From positions 2,798,001 to 2,862,000 of the forward strand of contig JAEMBT020000009.1 of assembly GCA_018873245.2 (NCBI GenBank): a stretch of DNA of 64,000 bases, written 5' to 3'. Under the pieces are notes generated by a model. The model was not told where the DNA came from, made no database searches, and worked only from the letters and a program-made list of their open reading frames with translations. A program made the position numbers and the translations under genes. Each line of letters opens with the position of its first letter. The stretch's first letter is position 1. The stretch comes from Archegozetes longisetosus (lineage: Eukaryota > Arthropoda > Arachnida > Sarcoptiformes > Trhypochthoniidae). Positions 1 to 12,439 of the stretch are shown here, one piece after another.

Positions 1-83
1 GCTAATGGTACTTGTGAAAGAGTTCTTATTATGGTTTATTTATCCGATCTTAACTACAAATAAGGATACGTGCGTTATATATA

Positions 84-272
84 GCGTTGCCAAATGTCCC
101 GGAATTGACTGGTACAGTCAGTATAAATTAACCTCTGAGTTTCAGCAGAAAAAAAGGATTCACTGAGTAATATAACCCTATTACTAGACAATTGGACCCT
201 TTTGTTTTGCTGGGACTCAGATGTTAATTTATACTGACTGTACTGGTCAGTTCCGGGACATCTGGAACGCTA
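84..272. repeat. MITE-like element with about 60-bp inverted repeats
   Basis: The left arm (about 84-147) and right arm (about 209-272) are inverted copies with a few mismatches. They share a core reading ATGTCCCGGAA and then CAGTCAGTATAAATTAAC. The 60-bp centre is unrelated. No ORF is present, so this is a small non-autonomous DNA element whose family I cannot name. Bases 1-83 show nothing recognisable. Confidence 0.7.
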
Positions 273-1200
273 GTCTTATAGCGAATACCCAAATATTATA
301 TGAAACTATTGGTAATGTGAGATAAAACATCGAGCATATCTTGCGTGAAAGACTGATTTGAAGGCAGTTTCGGTGCATCTGGAAAAATCACGGATTCATT
401 TATGAAAATATTTACAGATCTTATCATTCAAGAGACGATTAATTTGAATAATCCACAAAATAATTGTTTATGTTGAATTATTTTAATTGCTTTTGTCATG
501 TGAAAATTATGAATAAATTTTGTAATTCTACTCCAAAGTTTATTTTGTATCTATACTAACAAATTAAACAGTTTAGAAATGAACTAGTAAACCAAAACAG
601 AAACTAAGCTCAAAATTGATTCCTCAAACAATAATTGGTTCAGTTTTAATAAAGTAGAATCCACAACGTGTGTTCTGGCACTTTGATAGGTTATAAATGG
701 AAATTTTAAATGTACTAGCGAAATAAATGACTTGTATTCAGACCTCAATTAAGGAATTATTTGGATATTTTGATTTAACATTAGTTTCACTTTTATTTTT
801 TAAGTTCATTCAAATGGCTGCTTTCTTAGTTTTTATTTGACTTCAATTTTCTTTAACTTAATTATAAGAAACACTTCATAACTCTTTATCGTTTGGATAC
901 CAATAAAATGATGAGATTTATTCCGTTGGACTTATTTATTATGCCATTAGATATGTCAAGCCTTTTTAACTAGTTCTATGATATAAAAATAATGATACGA
1001 ATCAACCATATCTTTTAAAAGATCCTGTTTAGTAAACGTTTTCATCAAGCAAAACGTGACATAAATTTAGTTAGTCATTCATTTATGACCAGAATTTAGT
1101 CAGTGTTAAAAGCGGTCAGAACAAGAAAATAATTCAGAAATGCTAGACTTTATCGACTCAACTCTTGCATTTTGACAAGTTTATTATTTTCAATTCATGT
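273..1200. other. AT-rich stretch, nothing recognised
   Basis: I see no convincing ORF, RNA gene or repeat arm here. Confidence 0.5.
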
Positions 1201-1659
1201 TAAGGACATATAACTAAAAATTTGCACAAAACTCAAAATGCTATACCTTTTTATCACTAAATAGAATTTATAGAGTAATATATGTATTGAAAGAGCATCA
1301 AATAAGCTTTAGTTCAACACAAAGTTTGACCAATTATCTGCTACTTTTCGAACATTAGTCTTCACTTTCTTCATGAGATTAATTATCACCCCTGAACAAA
1401 TTTTTGAAGAGGCTAATGACTTTCTTTTTTGTCTGTTTTTCATTAAAATTTATCAAAATTGTTCAGAGGTGATAATTGACCTCATGAAGAAAGTGAAGAC
1501 TAATGTTCGAGAAGCAGCAGATAATGAACTAAACTTTGTGTTGAACTTAAAATTATTTAATGATTTTTCAATACATATATTACACGATAAATTCTATTTA
1601 GTGATAAAAAGATATAGCATTTTGAATTTTGTACAAATTTTTTAGTTATACATCCTTAT
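1201..1659. repeat. Foldback element with about 200-bp arms
   Basis: The left arm (about 1201-1410) and right arm (about 1455-1659) pair along nearly their whole length with scattered mismatches. A shared segment reads TTCGAACATTAGTCTTCAC on the left and its complement on the right. A 90-codon open frame crosses the right arm, but it is a by-product of the repeat. This is a diverged non-autonomous foldback copy. Confidence 0.75.
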
Positions 1660-2718
1660 TAGGACTTTTAGCTATTAATATAAAACGTATTAGAGTATTC
1701 GTCGAAATAGTATTAAAGAGAATATGATATTGGTCATGGTGATATATATAAAATAATATCGTGGCATTCTTTAATTTGTGTCCAATAACCAGTCAATTAG
1801 ATACAGTAGCAGATCATATCAGACCATACCAGACAAACACGTGAATGATTTAATTAAATCCAGTCATTAAATCTCATTACATTCATTTCGAGACTTAAGA
1901 ATTGTTTGCTTCAATGCTTTATTTTCTATAATTATGCCTCTTGTTTATTTATAAATTAGAAAATTTTTATGAAATATCAATTTTAATTTATCGTCAAATA
2001 AGAGAAACATTTGGTTGATAGCAGCATCTACGTATGCATTAATTTTGTGAGTCTAGTAAAAGAATGCTTTCACTGAATATAGTAATGGTGTGCTAGCAGT
2101 TGATACATATTTCACATTGAAAGTGAAATCCAAATAATTGTAAAAATCTTTTATAAACTATTAATCATGATAAGGTGGAGAGCATAAGTATACGAACAGT
2201 TGGAATTAATTGTTCGAAAACTATTAAAGATATACTAATGAAACTTGTAAAGCACTTTTATTCGTGTATAAAATTCATTGGTATATCTTTATTAGTTTTT
2301 GATTGATTAAAAAATTTTTATTGCCCCTATACTATTGCTATCCATCTTATGAACTCTAATCTAAGGTATAATAAAATAGCACTCATACTCGGATAATAAA
2401 TATTTAAAAACAGAAATAAAGGCGATATGAATCATAGTTGAAACTTTATATGATATAATCATTTTAATGCTAATAAAATATTAGTTCACTTCATTTATTT
2501 ACATGATATTGATTTGTCGTGCTAAAACTGTTAAATTTATTCTGTAATAACAAAAGTATGACAAAATTGCGTTATATTATCTAAAACTTGTGATCGAAAT
2601 TCTTTTGCAAAACTTTACAGGATTACAGCAGGTTTTCAATTATACGGAGAATTATTATCGCAAATAATGTTTCATTGAATTTGAAAAAATTTATTTGTTA
2701 ATCAATCGATTTTATCCA
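1660..2718. other. AT-rich stretch, nothing recognised
   Basis: No gene or clear repeat was found. It is the 3' flank of the membrane-protein gene that ends at 2719. Confidence 0.5.
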
Positions 2719-3798
2719 TTAATTATTGTTATTAGATTTTTTTGTAACTGCTTTAACATAAAATGATGAGCAAAATAAGAGTGAAGAGAGTAGCATAATA
2801 ATTACCATAATATATACGATACAATCGTAATATTGTTCTGATTTAAGCTCCACTATTAAAGAATAATTAGAATTCCATTGCATTAATTGATAAGAATTAA
2901 TTAAAGCAAATCCAGCTTTCATAACATCAATTATTATTAGTAGTTTTGCATTTTGTTTGTAAGTAACAAAAAGTCCAATCGCTTCAATTATTAATTGAAT
3001 GTGAAATACTACGAGAGTTACAATAGTGATTGCCCCTAAAAGTTAATAAACAATTATTATTTGATGAAAAAGTTAAGTATAACTTACTATAATATTGGTA
3101 AATAGAAGTAATTTGTTCAGAACCATCATTTATTTTGACTAAAATTGGATAAAACAATCCTATCGTAATAATAGTTATTATAATGAAAAGCGATCGAATT
3201 ATCATTAATACTGATTTAAAATTGCTATTAAGCCTTAGATTTAAATTCTTAGTTTTTAAATTGATATATGAAGCCAATGAGAATAGAATCAATTGAATGA
3301 GAATGATGCTCAAGTTTATAGACAAGATAGAGTTGAAAAAGTCAATTGATTTCAGATAAATAATGTCTTCTCTATGACCAATATATTGAAATATCAATGA
3401 ATAATTGATTAAAGCGAATCCAATCATTAATGTTCCGCTGCCTATATATTTAGTTAATTTTGTATTTTCTCTGACAGCAGCATATAATCCAATAAGTTTT
3501 GTCAATAACTGAATTTTTAAGAAAATAATTGGAATTATGCAAAGATTTCCTATTGAAAAGAAAGATTATTGTTCAGTAATTTCATTTCAGACTATACTAG
3601 TGTCCAATATTTTTGAAAATAAAATTTAATTATTTGATTCTTACTATATGATGCAAAATTCTTGTCGTCTTCTAAGTCGTAAACTTTAATTAATAACATA
3701 TACAACATAACAATCAAAGTAAGCACTAGACCGATTCCGAGAACTTTGAATATTATTAAAGCCTTGACACAGTTCAAATTAATTTTTTCATAATACAT
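2719..3798 (-). CDS. Multi-pass membrane protein built from two tandem 4-TM units
   Basis: I do not recognise the family. Proposed exons are 3598-3798, 3088-3549 and 2719-3035, giving about 326 aa. It reads as two aligned halves. Half 1 has TM1 with NCVKALIIFK, then KLIGLYAAVREN, GFALINYS and two more helices. Half 2 has NFKSVLMIIR, then EAIGLFVTYKQN and GFALINSY, and ends KKSNNNN. Each half has four predicted helices, and both halves have an intron at the same place, just before NLCII/AITIV, with GTATAG and GTAAGT donors. The middle exon carries the end of half 1 and the start of half 2 without a stop, so this is one fused gene. The first exon joins in phase only if one base is added, perhaps in the A-run near 3613. 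The GAIREN-like segment after a helix recalls tetraspanins, but the large cysteine loop is absent. Function unknown. Confidence 0.6.
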
Positions 3799-4369
3799 GT
3801 TTTAAAATTTAGTCAATCGAAACAAGACAATTATTCAAATCTTTACTTTTAAGTTAAAAATGAGTTTCTCAACTAAATAACTGTTCGTTCAAATAAGAGC
3901 CGAAAAAATGTAATCCGTTTTGTGACACATTAATAAGTTATAATTTATGAGACAAATACTTTATTACTAGTAATTTCATGTTTTGGATATCGCTATCTTT
4001 TTATAACATGATATTCAGTGTAACAAATCTTAACAATAAACGAAAGAAGTGCTATTAATATTAAATAAGAAATAAAATGAAAAGTTGATAATAAAAATTA
4101 ACTGAATTAAGTATATTTAATGTATATGAAGTTCTGACCGCGAGATGAGCCTCTTCTCTATCTTAAAATACCCTAAGGGCTTATTAAAGCATTAGTATTT
4201 ATGTATTGTATTTATCGCTTTGCTCACTCAGATCTACTCATTTAATTTTTTTATCTGAGCCTTAAGTTTAAGACTATCGAAGTTTATGTATCGAATACTA
4301 TTTTTAAATTGGAAGAGTGCTGATATTAAGTTTCGAACAAATCCGACTTCTGATATCTCTGTCAAACTT
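3799..4369. other. Upstream flank, nothing recognised
   Basis: AT-rich sequence upstream of the 4+4 TM gene. No clear promoter element or ORF was identified. Confidence 0.45.
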
Positions 4370-4965
4370 TTTGCTTGATTTCAGTGCATCTTGATATATA
4401 TGAAAATTTGCAGTAATAACCATTTGTATAATATGTAAATCGTTCACATTTTATGTTACCTCTGTTTTTGTACTTTTAAAACTTTTCGCGATAAGACTTA
4501 TCAGTCTTATTTATTATTATTCTACCATAAGCTAAGAGTTCAAAAACTGAAACTAAAACTTATATGATATACACGTTTTAATGTATACGGTTTGATGTTT
4601 TAGTCTAAAACGCAATAATCATACTCAAAAAATATATCTTTAAATAAAATTATTTATTTAAAATTTCTCTCCTCAATAATTTTATTCAGAGATGTTTTCT
4701 GAATCTGAGCGTAGCGTTTGAGACTAAAGCATCAAACCGTATACATCAAGACATGTATTCATATAAGTTTTAAGTTCAGTTTTCGAACTTTTAACTTATG
4801 GTAGAATAATAATAAATAAGACTTTGATGTCTTATCGCGAAAAGTTTTAATGATATATACTAAAAATAATATAACATATGAATGGTTTACGTCCTATAAA
4901 AATGATTGTTAGTGAAAACTTTTATTCATATCGAGATGTATTGAAATCAAGCTAAATTCTTGGCT
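4370..4965. repeat. Foldback element with about 250-bp arms
   Basis: Arms at about 4370-4625 and 4695-4965 are inverted copies. Shared segments include AACTTTTCGCGATAAGAC, a TTATTATTATTCTACCATAAG block and GTATACGGTTTGATG, which mark the same order in both arms. A 70-bp AT-rich centre separates them. There is no coding potential. It belongs to the non-autonomous foldback class that is common in this window, but its sequence is unrelated to the others. Confidence 0.75.
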
Positions 4966-5119
4966 AATATAATAATAACATATACCTAACATAAATATAA
5001 TTCAAGTCGAATGACTCGAACCAGTTTTGAGCTCAGTAGACTTCACTTAGTCAATTCTTTTCGATTTTTATCAACTATTTGACGTTTTAGTCGACTTTCA
5101 ATATTTAATCGGCTTCCCA

Positions 5120-6024
5120 TTACTCTAGTAATTAGTGGCGAGTCCGTTATTTTCAATCACTTCCCGGTAGCAGTCGGGTATTGAGTCAGCTAACGATTTA
5201 ATTGTTGAGATTTCGAGCCTTAATTTTTGCCACTGATTTTGTACCTCTTGCCAAAGAAGGTCTTAAGTTGAGAATATTTGTCAAATCTTCTTAATTCTTC
5301 TACTTAAAATTCCAAATAAATTCTCAGCAGTTTACAGTCTGGACTATATGGAGGATGACTAATAATCCGATCCATCCCAAACCGGAGACCCATATAAGCC
5401 ATAGATTGATAACTCGTGTGAATACGACTGTTATTGTGAAGTATGTAGAAATCAGAATTGGGGAAAGACTCTTCAGCGTATGGAATGACGTGATTCTCGA
5501 GAAAGTTAAAATATTGGTCAGAATTAAAATTGCCATTTGAGTGAATAAGTAATCCAATTTCAGCCCAGGAAAAACAGGTGCAGTACATGACTGAGGTCCA
5601 TCCCGAATTCTGAACCGATAAAATATTTTCCGGGTCTTCACGGGTACCTGCAGTTCTTCTAACTCGAAACTGTCCCTTTGGTCCTGTATCGAAGCTGATT
5701 TCATCCAAAACGATAGTTCTTCTCCAAATTCTGTTTGCAAATTCAATATTTCAGCTATCTCGACTCTTTTCTGCTTCGTGTTTTCAGTAAGACGAAGCCT
5801 TCTATCCATGATTCGCGATCTTAGTCCATTTGGTAGGAAATTTTGGATAATTTAAAAATCCCGAGCCCGAAAAATTCTGGAATCACCTAATAGTCTGCGA
5901 TTGATTGTTGAATGAGAGACATTTGCATATTTAATTCTTCTCTAATTTTGCTCGCAATTTCTTCGATGGTATTAAATTTATTAAAAAAATGCCAGCTTCG
6001 ATAATGCTCTCGTCTTCTCGCCAT
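5120..6024 (-). pseudogene. Tc1-like transposase, decayed
   Basis: A Tc1-type transposase can be followed in broken frames from an ATG at 6024 to about 5120. The N-terminal part is a helix-turn-helix-like region beginning MARRREHYRSWHFFNKF. The catalytic core lies at 5304-5708, with DEISFD (first Asp), HNNSRIHTS (where active copies have an Asp, here Asn) and PPYSPD before the third-residue region. The C-terminal LWQEVQNQW/IPDCYREVIE segment is at 5130-5270. There are several frameshifts and in-frame stops between 5700 and 5900 and after 5310. Terminal inverted repeats were not found. This is a dead copy. Confidence 0.8.
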
Positions 6025-6468
6025 ACTACGAGACAACTCTGTCTTAGTATTTTTTATAATTTTATTGATATTTAATAAAACAAAATTTTGACATTACTTG
6101 TAGTCAAATTTTTATTTGTAAATAATTGTCTTTTGCTGAAAAATAGGTTTTCTTGTATTCTTTGGATTAGTTTAAAACGTAAACTTTCATGCATAGCAAG
6201 AAAGTATCATATGACTGCTTAATAAATTTCAATCCATTTATACTGTACTACAAAACAGATTTTTTGTTAGTTTTAAAGTAATTTCGAGTTTTAAAATGTT
6301 TTTATTTACCGCTATAGCGAGTTTTCATCTTTTAGTAACCAAAACAGTTCCATTCAGTTCCGCAGGTCACCCTCATTTAAATAATGCCATTCTTAAACTT
6401 GTTAAGTAGATCTTAAGTTATAGAATGGTGAACAGACAAACAAATAATTATATAATATAGATATCAAC

Positions 6469-6715
6469 TTATAAATCGAAGTTCATTCCAAACCATTACA
6501 ATTATGATCAGAATATAATTTGTTTATGACATATGACTTTAAATAATTATCTTAATGAAATACATTTATATTTTGTCGACATTACACTAATTACAAGTCG
6601 AAGTTCATTTCAAATAATCACAATCATGATTAGAATATGATTCGTTGATAACATATTAATTTAAATAATTATTGCAATTGAAACACATTTATATTTTATG
6701 GACATTATTTGTACA
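6469..6715. repeat. Two-copy direct tandem repeat of about 120 bp
   Basis: Copy 1 (about 6469-6585) and copy 2 (about 6586-6715) align end to end. Both contain CGAAGTTCATT near the start and CATTTATATTTT near the end, with many substitutions between them. No function is evident. The flanking 6025-6468 holds nothing else that I can recognise. The repeat ends just downstream of the gustatory-receptor stop codon (6743). Confidence 0.65.
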
Positions 6716-6742
6716 CTATAAGAAATAAAACAAAGCGTAAAT

Positions 6743-8144
6743 TCAATTATTCAGTAGTATTAGTGTGTAAGTGACAGTCAAACCAAACATCTTCGATTGA
6801 ATGAAAAACAAAGATATACTAAATGAGTTTTCAAAAAAATAAATTCTTCAAAATAAACCGAAATCACTCACATTCAAGATTAAAGGTTTCCCAATCGTAA
6901 AAAATCCTGATACAGTTATAGATTTTCTGGTTCTTAGTGAGAGTAGAGCTAAAAACTGAAGTCCAAGAATTCATTTATAACATTTTCACAATTATAAATA
7001 TACTCAAAATAACAATTGTTGACTTATTCTATTAATTTAATAAAAAATCTGTCTCAATAATATGTGAAATAATTTACAAACTTTTATTGCTGAGTTTGAA
7101 TCCTTAAAGTTTGATAATTTATCCATCTCTTCAAAAATCTTTTTATTCTACAATTTTAATAAAATCAAAACTAATAAATAATTTATTTATTTGACTATTC
7201 AAGACATACCTGATACACCAAACGTTCAGCAAAAAAGCAAATGTATATTAACCTTAAGACACAACTAAATAATCCGATATTTGGTGCCATAAATCTCTTA
7301 CTAAAATAAGCTGACCATTCAATAGACTTAAGAGTGAAATAAAGACATGTCACTAAATCGCAAAACATAGCACCACAAACAAATAGTAATGAAGGAGATA
7401 ATAATTCTGATAACTCATCGATAAGTGACCGAATAGAATCTAGTTTTAACTTAATTTCACTCAACTCTTTCTCAGATAATAACATATTTTTTATGTTATA
7501 ATCTCTTAATTCTTTCGTAAATAGTTTCTGTAATATTACTAAATATGAAGTGAAATATAATATATAGAAATCGGCTGCGAAATACATAGCTCCTAGATAA
7601 CATTCGGCAATCAGTACAGAAATAAGATTTAATGAAAAACCTTTTCTTGCATATGAAAAAATATTGCCATCACAATTGCAATAAAAATTATGAATAAGCT
7701 AAGCATTAGAATTGATATGTAAATAGGTCTGAATAATTGTTTTCCATTTCTTCTATGATTTAATTGAGAAAATAATTGTCTCAAGCGATCGATTATATTT
7801 CTGAACCTTTTTCCTTTTACACTATAAGAAATCATTGCTATGAGTGCCACAAAATTTCTTATTATAATAAAAACCATTTGTTGTCGAAGTCCTCCAGCAT
7901 TTGAAGACCTTCTTCTACTACAATTGATACTATTTATGAGACAAGGAGAACATAGATATAGAATAATTGCATAAATAATCATTTGATAGAAACAATAAAA
8001 TAAGAATTTCAATTTTTTATCCGATTCATAAAACCCATAATAAGTTATACCGAAAAATCTGTGTACTTTCACAATTATATCGAATTTATCGAAATGTTTG
8101 TCATTTTTAAACATGACAGTAGGTTTTCTCGTTAGATTAATCAT
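6743..8144 (-). CDS. Gustatory receptor (insect-type chemoreceptor family)
   Basis: A seven-helix chemoreceptor of the arthropod gustatory receptor family, expected in chemosensory neurons. Exons are 7210-8144, 7082-7147, 6872-6955 and 6743-6790. Introns are 62, 126 and 81 bp, and all later joins are phase 0. Corrected length is about 377 aa, normal for the family. The N-terminus is MINLTRKPTVMFKN. Helices follow at KFLFYCFYQM, MVFIIIRNFVALIAM, ILMLSLFIIFIAIV and the long exon-1 remainder. The C-terminal exon reads MFGLTVTYTLILLNN and carries the family's TY(hydrophobic)n signature in place of TYhhhhhQF. The only defect is in exon 1: the frame shifts at the A6 run (plus strand) at 7656-7661. 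One extra base would join the third-helix segment to SYARKGFSLNL. This looks like a consensus error or very recent loss. The ligand is unknown. Confidence 0.85.
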
Positions 8145-8808
8145 AGTTTGAGTTTATTCACAAGCTGTGTAATATTCGTACTGAATATAAAAAGTTTATT
8201 TCCACCAAAGCCAATACTTGAATAATAAGCTATTATTGACTATTTTATAGTATTGTCTTAAGTCTTATTAAATGAGTTTTATATATTCCGTTCGAGTATT
8301 TATGGAAAACATATCAATCGATTACTTTCAAGAAAATTAAAAAATAGTTTATCCAGTATTATAAGCAAAGTTTTCAGAATATTTCCAATGTTTGTTATTC
8401 TCTCAAGTAATAAAATAATCATTTAGAATATAAATACTTATCAGGAAGGCACTATTCATTACATTACAAGTTTAAAGTTCATAAATTTAAATAAAAAGTT
8501 AGAACTTCACTATCAATGATTCGAATAGATAGGTAATTCTGAATTGATCGCAAATTACTAGTTCGATTGGCATGCAAACATTCAACGTAATATAAAGTAT
8601 TTTCAAATCAAATTATTAAATTATATTAATATTTCGTTATATCATAAAAAAATTTAATAATATAATGTAATTACTATATTATACAAAAATGTCATTCTCA
8701 AAGTTCTTATCACAAACTACGTTTATATTTGAAAGTGAAATGCAATCGACCCAAAATTCATTACTTTAACTACATTATTCAATATATTATTGATATCAGT
8801 TCAGAGCA
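8145..8808. other. AT-rich stretch, nothing recognised
   Basis: Upstream flank of the gustatory receptor gene. No ORF or repeat arm was found. Confidence 0.45.
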
Positions 8809-9589
8809 CAGCCGTAGCCAGCGGGGGAGAGGACTAGGGGGCTATAGCATCTCCAAGAATTTTCAAGACTAAAGTGTAGATTTGTATTGAGATGAACTCG
8901 TTACCAAATATTTGAAACTGTATTTAAAAGTAAAAAGTTTTAGAATAAATTTGAGAAGCAATACTGTAAAGTTATTTAAAACTTTCATAAGCCAAAGCAA
9001 AGTGCATTCATTTTACGCATCAGTCGATTGCCTATTGTTAAACACTAATAAAGGTTTAATAATAAATTAACAGATATTTTAATGGGAGTAAGTGCATGCC
9101 ATCCGAAATATAAGCATTTCATGAGTTTTGAGATATTGAAACCTTTTGCTACTCATTATAGTTTGGATTTAGAGAATACAAATCAAATTCTGAAAAAACA
9201 ATTATTATTTGATGAATGTGAGGATTTTTCTGTTTATAAAAAACTAGTTGATTATCCAAATTGAATGTCAGATTTAATAAAATACACCAGGATATCACTA
9301 AGTATAGGATGTATTAATGTCTAATGTAAAAGGAGTTTTTCAAAATTAAAAACAATTAAAACTTAATTAAGAAGTTCTACATCAAATGAAAGATTAAATG
9401 GTTTAACCCTCATCAACTAAAGAAGAACTAGCTTCATCTTTAAATTTAGATAATTTTGTTATTGAACTTTCTAGAAATCACTGTAATGCAAAATTATATT
9501 TTATTTAATTCGATCTAATAAAGTCTTATCTAAATGGAAAAAATTTCAGAATTTTTCGCACCCTTAGACCAAAGATGCTGGCTACAGCA
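8809..9589 (+). mobile_element. hAT-like DNA transposon relic
   Basis: The ends are inverted: GCCGTAGCCAGC at 8811-8822 and its near-complement CTGGCTACAGC at 9579-9589. This type of terminus is common in hAT-family elements. Inside, a 60-codon frame at 9082-9264 (MGVSACHPKYKHFMSFEIL) looks like a scrap of hAT transposase, judging by the HPKYKHFMSFE style, but is far too short to be sure. The element is internally deleted and decayed. No target duplication was confirmed. Confidence 0.45.
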
Positions 9590-10624
9590 ATGGTTGAGAA
9601 AATAGTAAGCATATAATGAATGTGATTCAATATTGTGTTTTATCATAACTTATAAATGAATTCTTGATTCCTAAAAGAGCTTAAGCGATAAAATTGTAAA
9701 AAGTGATATTTAGATCTTTTAATACGAATAATGAAGATTAGAATCTATTGCTGATGTTGACTTCGACAAAGATGACTTAAATCTTATAGAAAAGTACCGT
9801 CGACAGATAAAAGTTATGTATTCGTCATCACTAAAAAGATGCAGAAGAGTTGATAAACCTAAGGGCTCAACAACTCATTGAGATCTGTATTACATTTAGT
9901 GATATTAATCAATAAATGAATACTTAAAAAATCAGTTTGGAACTTTGATAAAATAGGCTTTGACTCATCTTATGCCATATCTTCTACAAAAAGTGATAGC
10001 TCGAGAGAGCGGTCCGACTCGTCATTAAAATTATTTAAATTGAATCAAAGTTGGCTGTTGAACTATTTTGATTGAAATAGTTTGATGTATTTATCAGTGA
10101 CTTTCATTCTGTAGCTTATGAATATCAAATAAACTGGCTTCAGCTACGAATAAGATTCTTACTCATATTATGTCTTTTAATTACTGAGTAATTCTATAAT
10201 TCGACGCTATAAACTTATAGTTTCAATTTCTGTCTCGTCCCTCTTATGTTATCCAAACGCATCAGAGATTAATCCGGGATCTATGCATAACTTTTTTCGA
10301 CCGACTGTACACCTTAAAATCGTGTTTATTAATAAATCCAATTGAAATCATAAAACGTTTTTGCTTTTCTTTCAATAATCGATTTGATACAATTAAGCCC
10401 TTTTGGAAATGAACCCTTCATATGTTTATTCCATAGTAGAACATATGGGAAACTACGATATTACAACTAATAGATCAATGATTAACGTATATTGGCACTT
10501 TATTGTAAACATAAATACTCTTCAAAATATGCAAATAAATGCATAAAAGTCTTGTTACACCTAAAAATAAGTATGTAAGGAAGTATCACTATGATATAGT
10601 CATCGATTTATTAATTGCGATATT
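9590..10624. other. Intergenic, nothing recognised
   Basis: No gene, RNA or clear repeat was recognised in this kilobase. Confidence 0.5.
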
Positions 10625-10757
10625 GTATCGTGCATTGGGATAAGAATGTCAATAGTAAATGTGTTGACTTCACTGCAATTAGCAAACTTTTAAGTTTGCT
10701 ACTTGCAGTAAAGCCAATAAGTTTACTACAGAGATTTTTTATCTCAATGCACGATAC
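10625..10757. repeat. Hairpin MITE of about 133 bp
   Basis: A near-complete palindrome. The left arm starts GTATCGTGCATTG and the right arm ends CAATGCACGATAC. The centre is a short loop at AAACTTTTAAGTTT (about 10691). Internal mismatches are scattered. No coding potential. Confidence 0.75.
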
Positions 10758-11001
10758 TTAAATCTATGAATTTTGTTGTTCTGTCGACTCTTCGAAAGTC
10801 AACTCTCCGAATTCCACTTTCCTTACCTTAAACTTTATTTTGTGTAAAAGTTTTGTATTTATAAAGAATAATTAGAAATAGATCAAAACTCAATTAAAAG
10901 AAACTACAGAATGACTTTTGTGTGAAGCACTGAAAATTGATTTTTAGTCGATTAATAATTGATATTTTGAGACTTGTTGAATCCAAATTTATGCTAGGAA
11001 A

Positions 11002-11603
11002 GGGTGAATCCGGGCTAATGGGTCTAAAGGGGTTCCCGACCTCCCACCCCCAAGTCTGATATATCATTGGATTCAGTTCGTCAAGCTGAACATTTTGATA
11101 CTACACTTGACCACTTTTGACCCGAACCTGACCACTTCTGAACAACTCCCGACGGGAGTGGCCGACCCCGCCAAGTGATATATCATTGAACTCGGGACAT
11201 CGAACCGAACATTTTGATACCTCACTTGGTCAATTATCTCAAGTAGTTCTCGAGATATCCATCATTGTTTGGTTTAGTACCTCGTAATGGATAAACCTGG
11301 ATTCTCGAGTCGTAACCTAAACAAGCCTGATATAAACTAAGGGAGTATAAGTTTGGTCGCTTCGCGACCTAACCTATTATACCTTAGTTTAAATCAGGTT
11401 TGGCTTGGGTTACAACTTGGTAAAGCCAGGTTTACCCATTTTCGAGGGGGTTAGGTCTCGGTGGCCAGAAGTGGTCAGGTTCGGGTTGGAAGTAGTCAAG
11501 TGTGGTATCAAAATGTTCAGCTCGATGAACTGAATCCAATGGTGTATTACACTTGAAGGTAGGGGGTCGGGAACCCCTTTAGACCATTAGCCCGGATTTA
11601 CCC
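11002..11603. mobile_element. 602-bp foldback element with 8-bp target duplication
   Basis: The ends are inverted: GGGTGAATCCGGGCTAATG at the left and the complement of GGGTAAATCCGGGCTAATG at the right. Arms of about 270 bp converge on a short loop near GGTCGCTTCGCGACC. The element is flanked by identical 8-bp repeats, CTAGGAAA at 10994-11001 and 11604-11611. It is more GC-rich than its surroundings. It is inserted in copy 1 of the triplicated unit. A related fragment lies at about 61320-61665. Confidence 0.85.
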
Positions 11604-12439
11604 CTAGGAAAGATTTGATGATTTCATAGACTCAATACTCATAAATATTTCTATTAATTTCCATAGAGAATTCTCTCGAAACAGTATATACAAATACAAA
11701 TTTCTCCCAAAAATTCTATTTGAAAAGTTTTGCTATAAAATAAAACGTTCCTTTTATAAAATCGATATTATATCTATAAGTCAAGTATCGACAGACATTG
11801 AGCACTCATATTGATTAATAATTTAATCAATACGGGAAGTTCTAAACAAACCACATTTATTATTTCTTATATTATTATTTATTAACCACATTTTAAGTTA
11901 TTAAATAAAACTAGTTGATGTAAACAATATTTCAGATCATGATAAGTATAATATTTTTTCTTATAGATATTCAATTATATGAAGCAATAAAACTTTGAGA
12001 TTCAACCACTATAGTAACTCATTGAACAACTAGGTAAGAAATTTAAGTTCTATGTTATACTAACACACAGACTTTAACTAATTATCTTATAATTTTGGTA
12101 CCTTATATAGAAGAGAAACTTTTCAGACTTCTTAGATTGGAATGCCAGGTCTAGGCGTTAAACAACGTCAAGAAATATTCTAACTACTAGAAGCCTTTCA
12201 AATACTAGTTGTTTCATTTTAAGTGAAAGTATTTTAAAACTTCAGTGAATATATCTTATAATTCAAGAACTCTTTACAAATTGTTGATTCATATTAGTTT
12301 GCAAAGTTTGCGATGTGAATTCTCATTAATAAAATAATAGTAAGTTATTTGAAAAAGATTTCTTTATTTTAAACTGGTACTGTGCAAAGTTTTTAATTTC
12401 AAAATATATGCTTTTATATCTATAATGATGAGCATAGGC

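Noticed and set aside
1373-1645. A 90-codon open frame
   Set aside because: It spans the loop and right arm of a foldback element and has no recognisable domain.
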